Part shown: piece after piece, positions 6,723-14,086 of the stretch
Position numbering within the stretch: position 1 is the stretch's first letter
Layout of the letters: each line of letters starts with the position of its first letter
Source: GWA1-39-11 sp964360265
GTDB taxonomy: Bacteria; Patescibacteriota; Microgenomatia; Levybacterales; GWA1-39-11
Assembly (NCBI GenBank): GCA_964360265.1
Contig: CAYHUY010000014.1
Span: 1 to 20,691 of the forward strand
Length of the DNA stretch: 20,691 nt
Direction of reading: 5' to 3'
The notes under the pieces: generated by a model
The model's input: only the letters and a program-made list of their open reading frames with translations
Databases searched by the model: none
What the model was told of the DNA's origin: nothing
Position numbers and translations under genes: made by a program

Positions 6723-7517
6723 TCAAGCCTGCAAGAGCCCAAGTCTATCATTTTTCAAAAATGTTAAAATCTTAGGACCTTCTTCTGCAACTAATACCGT
6801 TCGCTCAAAAAGACCTGATATGCTTTGATCTTTTGTAGATATCGTCCAGTCGTCGTCTTTGCCGTAAACAACATCATGACCTCCCATATTGTATATTACT
6901 TCTATCGCAACAGTCGCGCCTTGCGTAAGATATGGAGTATTTTCTATTGCCCCTGATAAACATCCGGGAATTTCGGGTTTCTCATGTAGTTCCCTGCCTA
7001 CCCCATGTCCCACAAGAGACCGAACGACTGAATATCCCGCACTCTCAACAATATTTTGTATAGCTTGCGAAATGTGTCCCACACGATTGCCTGCCGTTGC
7101 CTCATGTATTCCCGCAAACAAGGCTTTTTTCCCAGTCTCCAAAAACCTATCAATGCTCTTGTTCGAATTCTGAATTCTGAATTCTGAATTCTGAACTATA
7201 ATTGTCTCCGCCATATCAGTATGGAATCCTTCAAAAAAAACACCGCAATCGATCCCAATAATGTCGCCTGCTGCAAGTTTTCGGTCAGTGGGAATCCCGT
7301 GAACAACTACATCGTTTGTTGAAACGCAAATTGTATGTTTGTAACCGGGAACTTTTTTAAAACCCGGCTTACCGCCTTTTTTGAGTATTAATTTCTCTGC
7401 TAATGAATCCAATTCGATTTCTGAAACACCGGGTGCGACAAACTCAATCAACTCTGAAAGAACTTCTCCTAAAATTCTCCCCCCACTCTCCATGCTTTCA
7501 ATTTTTTTTACATCCAT
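6723..7517 (-). CDS. map: Methionine aminopeptidase, type I
   Basis: This enzyme removes the initiator Met from nascent proteins using two metal ions. All expected ligands are visible when counted from this start: His73 (VVVHGIPT), Asp90 (GIDCG), Asp101 (HTDMAET), His171 (GHGVGRELHE), Glu206 (AIEV) and Glu238 (FERTVLV). An extra segment NSEFRIQNSN at about 110-119, encoded by tandem GAATTCT DNA repeats, sits in a loop where other MetAPs have a short strand or turn. The ATG at 7515-7517 follows the adk stop by 2 nt; an upstream start at 7541 would overlap adk. The product is about 264 aa, near family size. Confidence 0.95.
   Translation of the reverse strand: MDVKKIESMESGGRILGEVLSELIEFVAPGVSEIELDSLAEKLILKKGGKPGFKKVPGYKHTICVSTNDVVVHGIPTDRKLAAGDIIGIDCGVFFEGFHTDMAETIIVQNSEFRIQNSNKSIDRFLETGKKALFAGIHEATAGNRVGHISQAIQNIVESAGYSVVRSLVGHGVGRELHEKPEIPGCLSGAIENTPYLTQGATVAIEVIYNMGGHDVVYGKDDDWTISTKDQSISGLFERTVLVAEEGPKILTFLKNDRLGLLQA
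7165..7195. repeat. Tandem GAATTCT repeat inside map
   Basis: Four copies of a 7-8-nt unit (GAATTCT/TGAATTC) stand in tandem within the map reading frame. They keep it open and encode NSEFRIQNS-like residues. It probably belongs to the same class of short AATTC-rich repeats found near rpsM and rplV. Confidence 0.75.
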
Positions 7518-7519
7518 GC

Positions 7520-8056
7520 TTATACTTTCAACACGCGGCAAATTTCTTTATGTATTTCTTCTATAGATCTCTCACCGTCAATTTCGTAAAGTATGCCTTT
7601 TTCTCGATAATAATCAAGAACCGGTTCTGCATATTTATGGAATAATTCAATTCTATTCTTAAGAGCCGGCGGAGCCTCATCATCTCGGGCATCTTGACGA
7701 AGAGATAATCGATGTAACGCTTGCTCATCCGAAACATTAATATATAAAACTGCATTTACCCCATTCTTAAATGATTCCGCCTGTGTTTTTGTTCGAGGAA
7801 ATCCATCTATAATATATCCATCCTTATATTCTGGGCGTGCAAGGTATTCGCCCACCACTCTAAGAGTCTCACCATCAGGCATAAGATAGCCGGCATTCAT
7901 TGTTTCCTTTACGTATCGTCCCTGGGGCGTAAGCTCATGAGCTATGTTTCTAAATATGTGTCCTGTTGAAAGATAGGGAATCTTGAGCTTTTCAGCGAGT
8001 AGATTCCCTTGTGTTGATTTTCCTGAACCTTGAATTCCAATAAGTATTACTTTCAC
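7520..8056 (-). CDS. adk: Adenylate kinase, short LID form
   Basis: It catalyses ATP + AMP = 2 ADP and sets the cell's adenylate balance. The 178-aa product has the P-loop GIQGSGKS (7-14), the NMP-binding segment STGHIFR (30-36), DGFPRT (84-89) and the basic LID-side residues RQDARDD (120-126). The LID is short with no zinc-binding cysteines, so this is the small-variant Adk (other bacterial forms are about 215 aa). Its ATG overlaps the secY stop by 4 nt, so the two are translationally coupled. Confidence 0.95.
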   Translation of the reverse strand: MKVILIGIQGSGKSTQGNLLAEKLKIPYLSTGHIFRNIAHELTPQGRYVKETMNAGYLMPDGETLRVVGEYLARPEYKDGYIIDGFPRTKTQAESFKNGVNAVLYINVSDEQALHRLSLRQDARDDEAPPALKNRIELFHKYAEPVLDYYREKGILYEIDGERSIEEIHKEICRVLKV

Positions 8057-9342
8057 CTTGTGGCAAACCTTTCGTAACTTTTTGTTACCATCTGAACCTC
8101 AAGAATTTTGACTGTCTCAATTACCACCGACACTACAATCAAAATACTTGTTCCCCCTACAAGCAGTGCCGTAATTCCTGTTGCTGCCTGTACAATGCTT
8201 GGAAGTATCGCAATTGTTCCCAGGAATACTGCTCCCGGAAGAGTAATTCTTGTAGTAATATAATTAAGAAAAGATGCGGTTGGTTTTCCGGGCCTTATCC
8301 CGGGTACAAACCCGCCATGCTTTTGGATTTCCTCTGATATTTTTTGTGGGTTGAAAATGACCGCCGTATAAAAGTATGTAAATCCTACTACTAGAAAAAA
8401 GTAGGTTGCATTATAAGCGATTCCGTTCGGACCAAAATTAGTCGCTAACAAATTACCAATATCGGATAGTGCTTTATTTGTACTGCTCACTAAGTAATTC
8501 GCAACAAGAGAGGGAAGGAGAACTATTGAAACGGCAAATATTATGGGGATTACCCCTGCTTGGTTTAGCTTTAAAGGAAGGTGCGTTGATTGACCGCCAT
8601 AAGTTCTTGACCCCCGTACTCTTTTTGCGTAATAAATTGGGACACGCCTTATGGCCTCACTTACAAATACAATTGCACCAATAACTGCCACTCCTAAGCC
8701 TGAAAAAACCGCAAGATTTACCAAATCCTGTGAATTAACCGTAGAAATCATCTGGAGAGCAACAACGGGAAGTCTCGTGACAATTCCCGCAAAAATCAGA
8801 AGTGAAATTCCATTCCCAATTCCTTGTTCTGAAATTAATTCTCCTAACCAAATCAAAAACATAGTACCTGCTGTCATTGTTGCGACAAAAGAAAAAATCT
8901 CAAAAGGGGAAAGCGTTGCAATGATTTGCTGGTTACGAAGTAACGCGTACATTCCAAGAGATTGAACAATAGAAAGCGGAATGGTTAGGTATCTAGTATA
9001 TTGATTAATTTTCTGTCTGCCATATTCTCCTTCTTTTTGAAGGGCTTCAAGTTTTGGATAAACAATACCCATAAGCTGGAAAACTATTGAAGAATAAATA
9101 TAGGGCCCCAGACCTATTGCCAAAATAGAGAAATTAGAAAGCGTACCCCCGGAAAAAATATCAAGAAGACCCAACAACTCATTTTGAGCAAAAAGAGATT
9201 TTAATTGAGCTATGTTTACTCCAGCAACAGGAATATGCGCAAAAAGTCTAAAGATCAAGAAAATCCCAAGTACTATTAAGATTTTTTTACGAGTATCACG
9301 TTCGCGGATAGAGTTCTTAACAATATCAAGAACGTTTTTCAT
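8053..9342 (-). CDS. secY: Protein translocase subunit SecY
   Basis: SecY is the channel of the Sec translocon in the inner membrane. The 429-aa product shows about ten hydrophobic helices, beginning with ILIVLGIFLIFRLFAHIPVA near 21-40. It has the plug-region GLLDIFSGGTLSNFSILAIG near 57-76 and the conserved IGNGISLLIFAGI segment near 175-187. The cytosolic loop before the last two helices reads GFVPGIRPGKPT, a SecY hallmark. It lies between rplO (4 nt upstream) and adk (4-nt overlap), as in the spc operon. Confidence 0.97.
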   Translation of the reverse strand: MKNVLDIVKNSIRERDTRKKILIVLGIFLIFRLFAHIPVAGVNIAQLKSLFAQNELLGLLDIFSGGTLSNFSILAIGLGPYIYSSIVFQLMGIVYPKLEALQKEGEYGRQKINQYTRYLTIPLSIVQSLGMYALLRNQQIIATLSPFEIFSFVATMTAGTMFLIWLGELISEQGIGNGISLLIFAGIVTRLPVVALQMISTVNSQDLVNLAVFSGLGVAVIGAIVFVSEAIRRVPIYYAKRVRGSRTYGGQSTHLPLKLNQAGVIPIIFAVSIVLLPSLVANYLVSSTNKALSDIGNLLATNFGPNGIAYNATYFFLVVGFTYFYTAVIFNPQKISEEIQKHGGFVPGIRPGKPTASFLNYITTRITLPGAVFLGTIAILPSIVQAATGITALLVGGTSILIVVSVVIETVKILEVQMVTKSYERFATR

Positions 9343-9346
9343 ATAT

Positions 9347-9784
9347 TTATTGTAAGACTGATCCTCCGGCCTTCTCTATTTTAATTTTTGCGGAAGCGCT
9401 AACTGGAACGGTAACTTTGAGGGCTGTTTTAATTTTTCCATCTCCTAATATTTTAACACCTACCCACTTTGCTTTTTGGGGTACAAATCCATTTTTTACT
9501 AAAATGTCTATATCTACATTAGACCTAGATGGAAGTTTATCTAATTTATCAAGAGTAACAATAAATGGGCGAGTCTTAATGCTTTTATTTCTTCCTCTTC
9601 CTCTTAGAAACGGCATTCTTTTAACAAGGGCTAGGGCGCCTCCCTCAAAAAAAAGCTTTATATTGCCTCTTGCCTTCTGGCCTTTTGTGCCACGCCCCGC
9701 TGTTTTGCCACGCCCTGATCCATATCCTCTTCCTACGCGCTTTAATCTATTTTCTGTTGTTTTAGGTAACGATTCAAGTTTCAT
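9347..9784 (-). CDS. rplO: 50S ribosomal protein L15
   Basis: L15 binds 23S rRNA and helps assemble the central part of the 50S. The 145-aa product has the Gly/Arg-rich N-terminal extension (RVGRGYGSGRGKTAGRGTKG near 17-36, then QKARGN), the FEGGALALVKRMPFLRGRGR segment near 47-66, and a C-terminal domain ending KAGGSVLQ. Length is normal. Only 7 nt separate it from rpsE, so rpmD (L30), normally in between, is absent. Confidence 0.97.
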   Translation of the reverse strand: MKLESLPKTTENRLKRVGRGYGSGRGKTAGRGTKGQKARGNIKLFFEGGALALVKRMPFLRGRGRNKSIKTRPFIVTLDKLDKLPSRSNVDIDILVKNGFVPQKAKWVGVKILGDGKIKTALKVTVPVSASAKIKIEKAGGSVLQ

Positions 9785-9791
9785 AGTAAAA

Positions 9792-10247
9792 TTATCTTGA
9801 AAGCCTCCTTAATGCCTCAAAAGTTGCGCGTACATTGCTTGCCTTATTATTTGTTCCAAGAATTTTAGATGATATATTTTTAATACCCGCTACTTCCACT
9901 ACGAATCTAACTGCGCCCCCCGCAATAATTCCAGTACCGGCCGGTGCAGGTTTCAAGAAGATTTGTGCCGCACCCTCCTTGACCGCAATTAAGTGGGGTA
10001 TTGTATCATTAATGATTGGTACGTCAATCATTTTTTTCTTGGCAATCGCAATTCCCTTTGCAATTGCAGTAGATACATCGCTAGATTTACCAAGACCAAC
10101 GCCAACGCGACCATTTCTATTCCCCACTATTACAAGAGCAGTGAATCTCATTTTATTGCCCCCTTTAGTTTTTTTAGAAACCCTATTTATTTGAATAACT
10201 TTCTCTTCGAGTTTCTCCTGATTTTGATCTAGATTTATTTGATTCAT
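9792..10247 (-). CDS. rpsE: 30S ribosomal protein S5
   Basis: S5 contributes to decoding fidelity and mRNA unwinding at the entry tunnel. The 151-aa product has the double-stranded-RNA-binding domain near 15-80 (VIQINRVSKKTKGGNKMRFT near 17-36, then GNRNGRVGVGLGKSSDV) and the C-terminal domain with KPAPAGTGIIAGGAVRFVVE near 99-118. It is a little shorter than the E. coli protein. The N-terminal 16 residues are Asn/Gln/Glu-rich and unlike the core. Neighbours are rplR and rplO. Confidence 0.97.
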   Translation of the reverse strand: MNQINLDQNQEKLEEKVIQINRVSKKTKGGNKMRFTALVIVGNRNGRVGVGLGKSSDVSTAIAKGIAIAKKKMIDVPIINDTIPHLIAVKEGAAQIFLKPAPAGTGIIAGGAVRFVVEVAGIKNISSKILGTNNKASNVRATFEALRRLSR

Positions 10248-10267
10248 AATTTATGTTCCATTGTTAA

Positions 10268-10621
10268 CTAGAATATCAATCCTCCCTCTCTCGCTCCTTC
10301 TGCAAGTGCCTTCACACGTCCATGATACCTATACGGTCCTTTATCAAATACGATATTTTTTATCTTCTTCTTTTTTGCTTTTTCTGCTAAGACTTTTCCA
10401 AGCGCATTTGCTTTTAATGTTTTATTTCCTTCGTTTTTAATTTCTTTTTCGTTTGCGAAAGCTAGTGTCACGCCTTTTTCATCATCTATGACTTGAGCGT
10501 AAATATGTTTGTTTGATCGAAAAACAGTTAATCTTGGCAATATCTTTTTAGCCAAGATTTTACTTCGAACCCGACTGGTTCGTCTTTGTATTCTTTTTAT
10601 TTTTATCTGTCTTTCCTTCAT
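10268..10621 (-). CDS. rplR: 50S ribosomal protein L18
   Basis: L18 binds 5S rRNA and with L5 anchors it in the central protuberance. The 117-aa product has the basic N-terminal arm (KRIQRRTSRVRSKI near 9-22), PRLTVFRSNKHIYAQVIDD near 29-47, and the closing DKGPYRYHGRVKALAEGARE, the L18 signature. It starts 2 nt after the rplF stop, in the classical rplF-rplR-rpsE order. Confidence 0.97.
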   Translation of the reverse strand: MKERQIKIKRIQRRTSRVRSKILAKKILPRLTVFRSNKHIYAQVIDDEKGVTLAFANEKEIKNEGNKTLKANALGKVLAEKAKKKKIKNIVFDKGPYRYHGRVKALAEGAREGGLIF

Positions 10622-10623
10622 GG

Positions 10624-11178
10624 CTATTTAGTTGCTGCTCCTGCCGCTTTTGCAGCCTTTCCTGCTTTTCTTCTTAATTTTTCACCAACATATTTAATTC
10701 CTTTTCCTTTGTAGGGATCGGGAGGTCTTATCTTTCTTATTTGACTTGCCGTATCACCTACTAGCTGTTTACTCATACCCGCAACTGTTATTATATTTTC
10801 TTCCACCGATATACTGACTCCTTCTACGGGCACTACTCTCACCGGAACAGAATACCCAACATTTAAAATAAGTTCTTGTCCCTCAACCTTTGCCCTATAC
10901 CCAACCCCGGATAATTCCAGTTGTTTACTGAAGCCCCTGACAACACCTTCCACTATATTTGCAATTAAGGCTCGAGTAAGACCCGCAAATTTGTCCAAAT
11001 CTTTTAGGTCCGAGTTTTTGTTAATTTTTATAACTCCGTCTTCAACTATAACTCCAATTCCTTGTGGAATTTCCATTTCAAGACTTCCTTTGGGCCCACT
11101 AGCTGTTACCTTTCTATCATTTACAACGACTGTCGCCTCCTGATCAATCTTTATTGGTTTTTTGGCAATGTTTGACAT
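10624..11178 (-). CDS. rplF: 50S ribosomal protein L6
   Basis: L6 lies near the factor-binding site and the sarcin-ricin loop. The product of about 184 aa shows two similar domains: an N-terminal half with VTASGPKGSLEMEIPQG near 24-40, and a C-terminal half with GVGYRAKVEGQELILNVGYS near 89-108 and the L6 hallmark RPPDPYKGKGIKYVGEKLRR near 149-168. An Ala/Lys-rich tail follows. The ATG at 11176-11178 was chosen; a start at 11199 would overlap rpsH by 16 nt. Confidence 0.96.
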   Translation of the reverse strand: MSNIAKKPIKIDQEATVVVNDRKVTASGPKGSLEMEIPQGIGVIVEDGVIKINKNSDLKDLDKFAGLTRALIANIVEGVVRGFSKQLELSGVGYRAKVEGQELILNVGYSVPVRVVPVEGVSISVEENIITVAGMSKQLVGDTASQIRKIRPPDPYKGKGIKYVGEKLRRKAGKAAKAAGAATK

Positions 11179-11183
11179 AGTTA

Positions 11184-11564
11184 TTAAAATATTTGGCAAA
11201 TAAGCTCCCCTCCAACATTGTTTTTTTGAGCATCGCGACTTGTCATTATCCCTCTGTTTGTTGACAGAATGCCAATTCCATGCCTTGGGATCCTCTTTTT
11301 AATTTGTTTACTTCCAAGATAGTGGTGAATTGATGGCTTTGAAACAAGTTTGATTTCGTTTATCGCAGGATTTTTATCTTTGTAAAGTAACTCAACTAGA
11401 ATTTCTTGTTTTTCGCTTTTGGTGGAGACCTTTTTAACGTACCCCTCCTTAACAAGAATTTCTCCAATGGAAAAAACTGCCTTTGAATAGGGAATAGTTA
11501 TCTCCTTTTTTCGGCCCATATATCCATTTTTAATTTGTATTAAAAAATCTCCAATCGTATACAT
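11184..11564 (-). CDS. rpsH: 30S ribosomal protein S8
   Basis: S8 organises the 16S central domain and in E. coli represses the spc operon. The 126-aa product begins MYTIGDFLIQIKNGYMGRKK and has VFSIGEILVKEGYVKKV near 29-45. It ends with the highly conserved GIGILSTNRGIMTSRDA followed by GGELICQIF. The ATG at 11562-11564 lies 11 nt after the rpsN stop with AAAGAGA upstream. The frame is open much further upstream, but that part is antisense-free overlap with rpsN and not S8-like. Confidence 0.96.
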   Translation of the reverse strand: MYTIGDFLIQIKNGYMGRKKEITIPYSKAVFSIGEILVKEGYVKKVSTKSEKQEILVELLYKDKNPAINEIKLVSKPSIHHYLGSKQIKKRIPRHGIGILSTNRGIMTSRDAQKNNVGGELICQIF

Positions 11565-11575
11565 AGTCTCTTTGC

Positions 11576-11764
11576 TTACCAGCTTGCCTTCTTGACTCCC
11601 GGCAGCTCTCCTTTCAATGCGCGCTCGCGAAAACAAATTCTGCAAAGTCCAAAAAGCCTCATGTATCCACGCGGCCTCCCACAAAGCATGCAAATATTTT
11701 TTTTGCGCGTACTGTACTTTGGCTTCTTGTATAAATTTTTTACTATATTTGACTTCTTAGCCAT
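11576..11764 (-). CDS. rpsN: 30S ribosomal protein S14, zinc-binding type
   Basis: S14 is a 30S head protein. The 62-aa product has a four-cysteine zinc knuckle, Cys25, Cys28, Cys41 and Cys44 (CMLCGRP then CRICF), with RPRGYMRLFGLCRICF and the closing LKGELPGVKKASW. This is the short C+ form, normal at about 61 aa. It starts 4 nt after the rplE stop. Confidence 0.97.
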   Translation of the reverse strand: MAKKSNIVKNLYKKPKYSTRKKNICMLCGRPRGYMRLFGLCRICFRERALKGELPGVKKASW

Positions 11765-11768
11765 AGTT

Positions 11769-12317
11769 TTAAGTTTTAAGTTTTTTGAATGGCACCCCTA
11801 TTTCTTCAAGTAATATTTTTGCCCGTGCGTTATCTTTTGCGCTTGTTGCAATGGACACTTGAAGGCTCCTAATTTTATCAACCTTTCCTGGATCTATTTC
11901 GGAAAAAACAGTGTTTTCAGTAAACCCAATGGTTAAATTTCCCCTGCCATCAAAAGCCTTGTCAGAAATTCCACTGAAGTCACGAACTCTAGGAAGCACT
12001 ATTTTAACAAGTTTCTCCAAAAAATCATACATTCTCTTTCCACGAAGAGTAGCGGACAAACCAATTTCATCTCCCTCGCGTAGTTTAAAAGAGGCAACAG
12101 AAATTCTCGCCTTCGATGTTTTAGGTTTTTGACCGGTTATAAGCGTCAAGTCTTCCCGCATCTTATCAATATTCTTTTGGTCAACTAAAAAATCCTTCAT
12201 GCTTGAATTCACTACGATCTTTACTACACGTGGAACTGCCATAGGATTTTTTATCCCAAGCTTGTCTTGGAGCTTTTTAAGTATTTCTTTTTCGAATGTG
12301 CTTTTAAAGTTTGTCAT
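11769..12317 (-). CDS. rplE: 50S ribosomal protein L5
   Basis: L5 binds 5S rRNA and forms the B1b bridge to S13. The 182-aa product has NPMAVPRVVKIVVNSSMKDF near 24-43, TGQKPKTSKARISVASFKLR near 72-91, and the C-terminal EIDPGKVDKIRSLQVSIATS near 142-161. Normal length. rpmJ lies 14 nt upstream, an unusual neighbour, since rplX is normally adjacent. Confidence 0.97.
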   Translation of the reverse strand: MTNFKSTFEKEILKKLQDKLGIKNPMAVPRVVKIVVNSSMKDFLVDQKNIDKMREDLTLITGQKPKTSKARISVASFKLREGDEIGLSATLRGKRMYDFLEKLVKIVLPRVRDFSGISDKAFDGRGNLTIGFTENTVFSEIDPGKVDKIRSLQVSIATSAKDNARAKILLEEIGVPFKKLKT

Positions 12318-12331
12318 GGTTTTAAAAATTA

Positions 12332-12445
12332 TTATCCTTGACGCTGTTTATGTCTGGGATTTTCACAAATAATATAGAGAACGCCGCGGCGACGAATTAC
12401 CTTACATTTAATACATCTTTTTTTAACTGATGCTTGTACTTTCAT
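12332..12445 (-). CDS. rpmJ: 50S ribosomal protein L36 (relocated)
   Basis: This 37-residue reading frame on the minus strand begins MKVQASVKKRCIKCKVIRRR and ends NPRHKQRQG. It keeps all four zinc ligands of L36 in the family spacing: Cys11, Cys14, Cys27 and His32. The length equals the standard bacterial L36. L36 stabilises the 23S region near the factor-binding site. It starts 5 nt after the rplX stop and ends 14 nt before rplE. In most bacteria rpmJ follows infA; here that slot (6354-6462) holds a repeat. Confidence 0.95.
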   Translation of the reverse strand: MKVQASVKKRCIKCKVIRRRGVLYIICENPRHKQRQG

Positions 12446-12450
12446 ATTTT

Positions 12451-12759
12451 TTAATCAATCTCTTTATTGCATTTTCTACATATACGAACCTTAATTTCTT
12501 TTTCTATTTTAAAACCGACCCTTGTTGATTTTTTGCATTTTGGGCAAATTAAAGCAACCTTTGAGACGCGCATTGGTTTTGTTATCAAGACAATCTCCGA
12601 TTTTTGATTTTTCTCCCGCGCTTTTACGTGCCGCTTAAATTGATTTATTCCTTCAATTAAAACACTATCGGATTTAGGAAAAACCCTTTCAATTTTGCCA
12701 GATCTATCCTTATCCTTACCTATTAAAACTTTTATTGTATCTCCTTTTTTAAGTTTCAT
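12451..12759 (-). CDS. rplX: 50S ribosomal protein L24
   Basis: L24 is an assembly initiator near the tunnel exit. The product of about 102 aa has the KOW motif near residues 4-30 (KKGDTIKVLIGKDKDRSGKI) and the NQFKRHVKAREKNQ region near 39-52. The tail carries two CxxC pairs (Cys72/75 and Cys94/97), a zinc-ribbon form of L24. The ATG at 12757-12759 fits the family start and lies 7 nt after rplN; the longer frame to 12786 would overlap rplN by 20 nt. Confidence 0.95.
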   Translation of the reverse strand: MKLKKGDTIKVLIGKDKDRSGKIERVFPKSDSVLIEGINQFKRHVKAREKNQKSEIVLITKPMRVSKVALICPKCKKSTRVGFKIEKEIKVRICRKCNKEID

Positions 12760-12766
12760 AAAATTG

Positions 12767-13141
12767 TCAAACAACGTGATTTGCAAGACTTACAATCTTT
12801 GCATATCCCGCATCTCTTATCTCACGTGCGATTGGTCCAAAGATTCGTGTCCCAATTGGATTTTTACTCGTTTCATTTTCAATGATCACTCCAGCATTTT
12901 CAGAAAATCTGACATACGTTCCATCGCGACGCTTAAATTCTTTTTTGGTACGAACCAATACTGCTTTTACCTTGTCTCCTTTTTTAAACTGAGTATTAGG
13001 AAGAACTTTCTTTACAACACAACCAAAGTAATCTCCAAGTTCCCCCTTTTTTCTGTTTGAACCGCCAAAAACTTGAATTACCATTAATTGTTTAACCCCA
13101 CTGTTGTCTGCTACATTTAACATTGACCTATGCTGTATCAT
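12767..13141 (-). CDS. rplN: 50S ribosomal protein L14
   Basis: L14 lies at the subunit interface and contacts helix 44 of 16S rRNA. The 124-aa product begins MIQHRSMLNVADNSGVKQLM, has GVIIENETSKNPIGTRIFGP near 91-110, and ends with AREIRDAGYAKIVSLAN, all family hallmarks. It follows rpsQ by 1 nt, in the standard rpsQ-rplN-rplX order. Confidence 0.97.
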   Translation of the reverse strand: MIQHRSMLNVADNSGVKQLMVIQVFGGSNRKKGELGDYFGCVVKKVLPNTQFKKGDKVKAVLVRTKKEFKRRDGTYVRFSENAGVIIENETSKNPIGTRIFGPIAREIRDAGYAKIVSLANHVV

Positions 13142-13142
13142 A

Positions 13143-13427
13143 TTATTTACCTCCCTTGGCGGGTCGTGGCGCGCGTTGCAAAGCTACCCTCTGTTTTAAT
13201 ATTTCTATAACCTTGAAATACTTATCGCGACTTATTGGCTTTGTCTGTTCAATTTTCACAGATTCACCTACTTTCACTTTAAAACCGTTGTCGTCCGCCT
13301 TTAGTCTCTTTGTCTTCTTTACTATCTTTCCATAAATAGGATGCCTAATTCGTCGTTCTATTTCAACAACTACGGTTTTTTGCATTTTATTAGAAACTAT
13401 TTTTCCTACTAAGATTTTTCTTGCCAT
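13143..13427 (-). CDS. rpsQ: 30S ribosomal protein S17
   Basis: S17 is an OB-fold protein of the 16S 5' domain. The 94-aa product has VGKIVSNKMQKTVVVEIERR near 7-26, HPIYGKIVKKTKRLKADD near 29-46, and VGESVKIEQTKPISRDKYFK near 53-72. AAGGAG precedes the ATG by about 10 nt. A basic tail of about 15 residues extends past the family core. Confidence 0.97.
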   Translation of the reverse strand: MARKILVGKIVSNKMQKTVVVEIERRIRHPIYGKIVKKTKRLKADDNGFKVKVGESVKIEQTKPISRDKYFKVIEILKQRVALQRAPRPAKGGK

Positions 13428-13429
13428 AT

Positions 13430-13660
13430 TTAACTGTCTCCTTTCTCGGCAGGTACATCTATCTTTACGGATTTCATGGATAAAAAAGTGAGAGCGCGAG
13501 CGATATCTTTATTTTTATTTTTAATGGCATTAGTATTGATAAGTTTACCTAAGCCTTTTTCAATTTTTAGCTTCCCCACTTCATCCCGTAAATCTACAAT
13601 AAATCTTTTGAGTTCCTCAATTGTCTTCATTTTTAATTCTTCTAGCTCTTTCTTTTTCAT
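13430..13660 (-). CDS. rpmC: 50S ribosomal protein L29
   Basis: L29 forms part of the tunnel-exit rim beside L23, where nascent-chain factors dock. The 76-aa product is mostly two long helices: MKKKELEELKMKTIEELKRF at the start and NAIKNKNKDIARALTFLSMK near 44-63, the typical L29 form. The start follows the rplP stop by 3 nt. A short tail after the second helix is longer than usual. Confidence 0.93.
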   Translation of the reverse strand: MKKKELEELKMKTIEELKRFIVDLRDEVGKLKIEKGLGKLINTNAIKNKNKDIARALTFLSMKSVKIDVPAEKGDS

Positions 13661-13663
13661 GGA

Positions 13664-14083
13664 CTATTTAAATTCCCCCTTTTTAACAAAGCTGCTTCTT
13701 ATTGGTAGTTTGTGAGAAGCAAGTCTTAAGGCTTCTCTTGCAACAATTTCCCCAACTCCTGCCATTTCAAAAATTATTCTTCCTATCTTCACCGGTGCTA
13801 CATACTCGTGAACATCTCCTTTTCCCCCTCCCATTCTTGTTTCGGGCGGTTTGCGTGTAATGGGCCTGTCTGGAAATATTCGAATCCATATCCGGCCCCC
13901 TCTTTTTGTGAAATGCGTAATTGATTTTCTTGCCGCTTCTATTTGACGGCTTGAAATATTAGCTGAAGCTTCGGCTCTCAATCCGAATTCTCCAAAAGCA
14001 ATACGACTTCCCCTAAACGCAACCTTATCGTTTACTTTTGGTTTAAACTGTTTTCTATATTTTGTACGCCTTGGTGTTAACAT
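13664..14083 (-). CDS. rplP: 50S ribosomal protein L16
   Basis: L16 helps position A-site tRNA and is needed for late 50S assembly. The 139-aa product begins MLTPRRTKYRKQFKPK and has IWIRIFPDRPITRKPPETRM near 64-83, GGGKGDVHEYVAPVKIGRII near 84-103, and ALRLASHKLPIRSSFV near the end. All are canonical. It starts 3 nt after rpsC. Confidence 0.97.
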   Translation of the reverse strand: MLTPRRTKYRKQFKPKVNDKVAFRGSRIAFGEFGLRAEASANISSRQIEAARKSITHFTKRGGRIWIRIFPDRPITRKPPETRMGGGKGDVHEYVAPVKIGRIIFEMAGVGEIVAREALRLASHKLPIRSSFVKKGEFK

Positions 14084-14086
14084 AAT

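Noticed and set aside
7165..7195. CRISPR-like array
   Set aside because: Units are 7-8 nt and directly tandem, without spacers.
9417..10232. Plus-strand frames over rplO and rpsE
   Set aside because: Antisense shadows of well-conserved L15 and S5.
11565..11693. N-terminal extension of S8 by 43 residues
   Set aside because: It reads another frame of rpsN, and the S8 family starts at MYTIGDFL.
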